From positions 1 to 8,919 of the forward strand of contig DATCLN010000039.1 in NCBI GenBank assembly GCA_036563895.1: a stretch of DNA of 8,919 bases. Reading direction: 5' to 3'. Source of the DNA: ZCTH02-B3 sp036563895 (GTDB taxonomy: Bacteria > Bacillota > Bacilli > Paenibacillales > Paenibacillaceae). Shown here piece after piece: positions 6,471 through 8,919 of this stretch (the first letter of the stretch is position 1; each line of letters starts with the position of its first letter). Below the pieces are notes generated by a model. The model saw only the letters and a program-made list of their open reading frames with translations, had not been told where the DNA came from and did no database searches. A program made the position numbers and the translations under genes.

Positions 6471-6506
6471 CCAACAAAAACTCCCCGGAGACCATCTCCG
6501 GGGAGT
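6471..6506 (-). terminator. Rho-independent terminator between the small membrane gene and galU
   Basis: On the minus strand a perfect 12-bp stem, ACTCCCCGGAGA with loop TGG (6480-6506), is followed by TTTTTGTT. It ends transcription of the 6560-6757 gene and shows that galU starts a separate transcription unit. Confidence 0.92.
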
Positions 6507-6559
6507 CTTCCCTGCGCGTGACGGACGCCCTGCACGCGGCTTATGTCCCGGGGCGGGCG

Positions 6560-6757
6560 TCACCAGCCCTTGATCATCACGTAGTCGGTGTACAGAAACA
6601 CCAGCAGCGCCACGATCGCAAATCCGATGGCAAAGCGGTTCTTGCGCGGACGCTCCATCAGCAGCCGGATGAGTCCGGCGGCGATCAGCAGCGTGAAGAT
6701 GATCATGAACACGTCAAACGGCTGGAAGTTGCTCGCAGCCGCCTCTGCCAGTAGCAT
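6560..6757 (-). CDS. Small two-helix membrane protein
   Basis: A 65-aa protein with two predicted membrane helices, about residues 13-33 (FDVFMIIFTLLIAAGLIR) and 42-60 (FAIGFAIVALLVFLYTDY). They are separated by a basic loop (MERPRKNRF) and followed by a short MIKGW tail. It is vaguely like DUF2759-type small membrane proteins of Bacillales, but I cannot confirm that. The start is the ATG at 6757 because AAAGGAGG sits 7 nt upstream; the frame is open further, to 7009, but that extension is Pro/Arg-rich and looks non-coding. It has its own promoter (6825-6853) and terminator (6471-6506), so it is a single-gene unit. Function is unknown. Confidence 0.75.
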   Translation of the reverse strand: MLLAEAAASNFQPFDVFMIIFTLLIAAGLIRLLMERPRKNRFAIGFAIVALLVFLYTDYVMIKGW

Positions 6758-6824
6758 GAAGGAACCTCCTTTGTTCGCCCCGCTGACGCGTGCTTCGCTG
6801 ACGATTGCTTCCTCGATATTTTCT

Positions 6825-6853
6825 ATGTTATCCTGCCCGCCCGTTTCTGACAA
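6825..6853 (-). promoter_or_regulatory. Promoter of the small membrane protein gene
   Basis: On the minus strand TTGTCA (6848-6853) and TAACAT (6825-6830) are separated by 17 bp, about 68 bp upstream of the ATG at 6757. Matches to the sigma-A consensus are 5 of 6 and 4 of 6. Confidence 0.5.
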
Positions 6854-6869
6854 GACCGGACCCCGTCCA

Positions 6870-6886
6870 TGTAACAAGTTTGTCAC
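6870..6886 (+). promoter_or_regulatory. WalR (YycF)-like box in the divergent intergenic region
   Basis: TGTAAC-AAGTT-TGTCAC matches the published WalR pattern TGTWAH-N5-TGTWAH at 11 of 12 specified positions. The same bases are an imperfect palindrome (TGTaACAAg / tTTGTcACA). It lies 17 bp upstream of the -35 of the small membrane gene and about 205 bp upstream of the coiled-coil gene. WalR controls cell-wall metabolism genes. A single site by eye is weak evidence. Confidence 0.25.
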
Positions 6887-6913
6887 AAGAGGCGGTCCGT
6901 GTTGCATGCGCGG

Positions 6914-7015
6914 CGGGTTGGGGGGCGGACCAGGCAAACATCCTGCACGGATTGCGGAGCGGGTCGGACAGACGTACTGAGCGGGTTGCGGAGCGGGTCG
7001 GGCGGACATACTGGA
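6914..7015. repeat. Three tandem copies of a 34-bp repeat
   Basis: Copies start at 6914, 6948 and 6982, a constant 34-bp period. Copies 2 and 3 match at 28 of 33 positions (core TTGCGGAGCGGGTCGG, then GAC-TACTG). Copy 1 is more diverged, about 22 of 33. The spacing and graded divergence suggest an old tandem array with recent homogenisation of two copies. After it, at 7013-7039, comes a short run of GGAAAA-type units. The rest of 6758-7092 holds no gene I can support. Confidence 0.75.
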
Positions 7016-7092
7016 AAAACGGAAAACCGGAAAAAAACGTCATAAGGCACGAAAGCCATGAAGCGAAAGGCACACGGAGGCGAATCGGCGGC

Positions 7093-7668
7093 ATGAGCAG
7101 ATCCTCACGGCTTCGGTGCCGGCTCCCCGCGTGCTGGCTGATCCTTTGGCTGGCGGCCGTTTCCGTCGCATCGTTTGTCAGCCCGGCGGCCACCAAGGCG
7201 TCCGGCGCCGCACTCCCCGCGGCGGCGGCCGGCACGGGCGAAGGGAACGACCCCGAACTTCGCGGCGAAAACCCGCTTCTCCAAACGCTGCGCGCGCTGG
7301 AAGAACGGATCGATGGCCTGAACCGCGAGCAGCGGCGGCTGCTTCTGCAGATCGACGAGCTGCGGCGGAAAAACCGGGAGGCGGCGCGCAGACTGTCCCC
7401 CGGGATGCGCAGGATCGTCCTTGCCAAGGCACGCGCGGCGCTGGAGGAAATCCGGTCCGCCCGGCAGGCATGGGAAAACCTGCACACAGAACAAAAAGCC
7501 GCAGCCGGCCGGTTCCGGCGCCATTGCCGAAAATCCGACTGGGATGCGGCCCTGGACGATCTGTCGGCCATCGTCCGATGCGGCCAAAGGTCGTTGGAGC
7601 AGCTGAAACGCGAACTCCACGGAGAGCTGAAACTGATGGACCTGTTGCGCCAGGCGGGCTCGCCGTGA
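7093..7668 (+). CDS. Secreted or anchored coiled-coil protein, unknown function
   Basis: A 191-aa protein I do not recognise. Residues 1-10 are basic (MSRSSRLRCR) and 11-30 hydrophobic (LPACWLILWLAAVSV onward), then Ala-rich sequence with possible signal peptidase sites near SPA (30-32) or ATKA (33-36); there is no clear lipobox. Residues about 62-100 have heptad-like Leu/Ile spacing rich in Glu, Arg and Gln (LEERIDGLNREQ, LLLQIDELRRKN), indicating a coiled coil, and helix continues to the end. Two cysteines, C145 and C163, lie in the distal helical region. The start is the only Met in the frame upstream of the signal-like segment; GGAGG (7076-7080) is 12 nt before it. It is divergent from the small membrane gene and convergent with gntR. 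No clear -10/-35 was found and no terminator follows. Its GC-rich codon use is compatible with coding, but expression is unproven. Confidence 0.65.
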   Translation: MSRSSRLRCRLPACWLILWLAAVSVASFVSPAATKASGAALPAAAAGTGEGNDPELRGENPLLQTLRALEERIDGLNREQRRLLLQIDELRRKNREAARRLSPGMRRIVLAKARAALEEIRSARQAWENLHTEQKAAAGRFRRHCRKSDWDAALDDLSAIVRCGQRSLEQLKRELHGELKLMDLLRQAGSP

Positions 7669-7871
7669 CTGTGCCCGCCGCGCCGGAATCGCCTCGTCCC
7701 GGCCGTTACAGGTCCATGTCGCCTCGGTCAGCGCATTCGATGATGCGGCGAATGTCGTGCGCCGCGGTCAGCCGCGGGTTGACCATTCAGCCAGAAATTC
7801 ACCCGTCCGTTCGGACAATCCCGCGCCGCACTCCGCACGGGTCGGCAACCAGAATCGGAAAGCCATTGGGT
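7669..7871. other. Convergent intergenic region with a possible gene remnant
   Basis: No intact gene or terminator is seen between the coiled-coil gene and gntR. On the minus strand, 7706-7786 reads as 26 residues (MVNPRLTAAHDIRR then IIECADRGDMDL) and a stop. NPR followed by an acidic helix is reminiscent of the C terminus of iron-containing alcohol dehydrogenases. There is no ribosome binding site and an in-frame stop lies directly upstream. It could be a decayed gene end or chance. A CCGCGG-tcag-CCGCGG inverted repeat lies at 7762-7777. Confidence 0.25.
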
Positions 7872-8639
7872 TCACCCGTTCGTCAAACTTGTGTTTTCCA
7901 AGTCCTGTTTTTCCGGTTCCTTGCCTTTCATCTTTTCGATTTCCCGGACCAGGCGCGCCGTGGCGTCCTCTAAATGGCTGGCCATGGCTTGGGCCGCCCC
8001 CTCGGGGTCGCCGGCTTCCACCGCCTTGTATATCGCAAGATGATATTCATAGGAAAAATCAGTGTCTTTCGCCGCTTCGATCACGCACTTGATCCATGTC
8101 CTGAGCAGCGACTGGATGTGGACCAGGACGTTCCGCATCACGTTGTTTCTCGCCATTTCCGCGAGCTTGAGATGAAATTGGATATCCCGTTCGACAAACT
8201 GGTCGACGTCGGAGGTTTTCATTTCGTCCAGAATCCGCTTGAGTTCCTCGACCTCTTCCGCGGTTCTGCGCCGGGCCGCAAACCGGGCGATGGAAACCTC
8301 CAGTTCCCGGCGCATCTCCACGATTTCCATGATTTCGGCGCCGCCCAGGAGCAGCCCCCATTCGATGGATCGGGTCAGCAGGGACGAATTCATCTTGCGC
8401 AGGTAGGTGCCGTCGCCCTGCCGGATTTCCAGGATGCCCAGCACGTTGAGGACCTTGAGCGCTTCCCGGATCGCAGACCGTCCCACCCCGAGCGCGTCCT
8501 GCAATTGGCGTTCGGTGGGCAGCCTGTCTCCCGGTTTGACGCTGCCGGAAAAAATGTAATCCAGCAGCTTTTTGGTCAGTTCCACCACGATGGGATCGCG
8601 TTGGATCGGCTCGAATTTGAACTCCTGCTTGGCGGGCAT
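7872..8639 (-). CDS. GntR-family transcriptional regulator, FadR subfamily (FCD domain)
   Basis: A 255-aa regulator. The N-terminal winged helix (about 17-81) has PGDRLPTERQLQDALGVGRS followed by AIREALKVL and the wing IRQGDGTYL, which is diagnostic of GntR. The C-terminal all-helical FCD effector domain (about 100-232) keeps the four usual metal-ligand positions D152, H156, H200 and H222, so a metal-dependent carboxylate-type effector is likely (family knowledge). The tail is charged and probably flexible. I use the ATG at 8639 with GAGGG 12 nt upstream. A TTG at 8651 would add four residues but touches the ribosome binding site. The target genes are not visible. FadR-type regulators often control adjacent sugar-acid, lactate or alcohol metabolism genes, but none is intact here. 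Confidence 0.95.
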   Translation of the reverse strand: MPAKQEFKFEPIQRDPIVVELTKKLLDYIFSGSVKPGDRLPTERQLQDALGVGRSAIREALKVLNVLGILEIRQGDGTYLRKMNSSLLTRSIEWGLLLGGAEIMEIVEMRRELEVSIARFAARRRTAEEVEELKRILDEMKTSDVDQFVERDIQFHLKLAEMARNNVMRNVLVHIQSLLRTWIKCVIEAAKDTDFSYEYHLAIYKAVEAGDPEGAAQAMASHLEDATARLVREIEKMKGKEPEKQDLENTSLTNG

Positions 8640-8694
8640 GGCGCAAGACAACCCTCTTTTGATTGATTTTTTTCAAATTTTCATTAACGAATTT

Positions 8695-8703
8695 ATTATA
8701 ACA
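8695..8703 (-). promoter_or_regulatory. Extended -10 promoter of gntR
   Basis: On the minus strand TGTTATAAT is a perfect extended -10 (TGnTATAAT), about 56 bp upstream of the gntR ATG. No good -35 is seen at 17 bp; extended -10 promoters tolerate that. The AT-rich segment 8660-8700 just downstream could hold an operator for autoregulation, but I see only short AAATT/AATTT arms. Confidence 0.6.
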
Positions 8704-8779
8704 CTGAATTTCGGAACACAATCCCGCCCGGCCCTTGCATCCGTTTCCGCCGCCATTCGCATCCGTCCCACGCCCCGCA

Positions 8780-8850
8780 ATCGAGTAGAAGGGGGCGGCT
8801 AGCCCCCGTCCTCTCACACCACCTGGCATGCGGGTCCGCACCAGGCGGTT
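8780..8850 (-). ncRNA. Group II intron domains V and VI
   Basis: Domain V (8817-8850, minus) folds as ACCGCCTGG paired with CCAGGTGGT, a 2-nt bulge on the 3' side, then TGCG paired with CGCA closed by the loop GACC. This is the size and shape of the catalytic 34-nt hairpin. Domain VI (about 8782-8815) is GAG/CTC, an unpaired A at 8786, AGGA/TTCT, then GGGGGC/GCCCCC with loop TAGCC. The bulged A is the expected branch point, 6-7 nt from the 3' end. The GTGAGAGG joint between them is also typical of bacterial introns as I remember them. Confidence 0.85.
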
Positions 8851-8858
8851 CCGAAGAG

Positions 8859-8919
8859 TTAACGAAATGCCAAGTAACATTCAAGCATGCTGACCAGCCC
8901 TTGCGCCTGAAAATATCGG
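8859..8919 (-). CDS. ltrA: Group II intron reverse transcriptase/maturase, last 19 codons
   Basis: The open frame entering from the right edge ends RYFQAQGLVSMLECYLAFR and stop at 8859-8861, 9 nt before domain V. A QGL(V/I/K)S-like C-terminal segment followed at once by domain V fits the usual layout of an intron-encoded protein in domain IV. Too little is present to assign an intron class or judge whether the protein is intact. Confidence 0.72.
   Translation of the reverse strand, partial: RYFQAQGLVSMLECYLAFR

Larger units (their letters stand above)
8780..8919 (-). mobile_element. Group II intron, 3' end (continues past the right edge)
   Basis: The minus strand carries the end of an intron-encoded protein, then domain V, domain VI and a 3' end near 8780 (the RNA ends ...CTCGAT). 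The 5' part and most of the reverse transcriptase lie beyond the window. The element is on the same strand as gntR and ends about 77 bp upstream of its -10, so its 3' exon is the upstream region of gntR. Confidence 0.82.

Noticed and set aside
6361..6495. An upstream extension of GalU beginning at 6495
   Set aside because: It would start inside a perfect terminator hairpin and adds 45 residues not found in the family.
4315..6573. A 752-codon open frame on the plus strand across pcrB and galU
   Set aside because: Same cause: it shadows two clearly identified genes and has no family features or ribosome binding site.
6758..7009. An N-terminal extension of the small membrane protein
   Set aside because: The Pro/Arg-rich translation covers the promoter and tandem repeats, whereas the ATG at 6757 has an ideal ribosome binding site.

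Overview
The window looks like chromosome from a GC-rich Firmicute, most likely Paenibacillaceae (Paenibacillus, Cohnella or Thermobacillus type). The reasons are a pcrB-pcrA-ligA order, a PcrB of heptaprenylglyceryl-phosphate synthase type, AGGAGG-like ribosome binding sites, and high-GC codon use set against short AT-rich control regions. No species can be named from the sequence.

Layout, left to right. Positions 1-788 (minus) hold the N-terminal 262 codons of NAD-dependent DNA ligase ligA. Positions 789-1275 are intergenic. They contain a putative ligA promoter with a palindrome in its spacer, a striking AT-rich island (about 948-1136) with four copies of a 26-bp repeat, then a good sigma-A promoter and a strong hairpin leading into a plus-strand gene (1276-1950). 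That gene encodes a PD-(D/E)xK nuclease-like domain fused to a C-terminal winged helix. Positions 1986-4472 (minus) are pcrA, 4696-5394 (minus) pcrB and 5467-6360 (minus) galU/gtaB. A rho-independent terminator (6471-6506, minus) closes a small two-helix membrane protein gene (6560-6757, minus). A regulatory and repeat-rich gap (6758-7092) separates it from a divergent plus-strand gene for a secreted or anchored coiled-coil protein (7093-7668). Positions 7872-8639 (minus) encode a FadR-type GntR regulator. The right edge (8780-8919, minus) is the 3' end of a group II intron: the last codons of its reverse transcriptase/maturase plus domains V and VI.

How the genes fit together. PcrA (helicase) and LigA (nick sealing) act in replication and repair. 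PcrB makes an archaeal-type ether lipid precursor and is normally linked to pcrA. GalU makes UDP-glucose for envelope glycans. The most interesting feature is that the usual pcrA-ligA junction is split by an oppositely oriented module: the AT-rich repeat island plus a promoter, a leader hairpin and a nuclease/winged-helix gene. This arrangement suggests a small mobile, selfish or defensive unit in which the repeats could be binding or cleavage sites of the adjacent protein. That link is inference and has not been tested. Other notable points are the very long Gly/Tyr-rich linker in PcrA, an in-frame duplication at the pcrA stop codon, a three-copy 34-bp tandem repeat, and the intron sitting just upstream of the gntR promoter.
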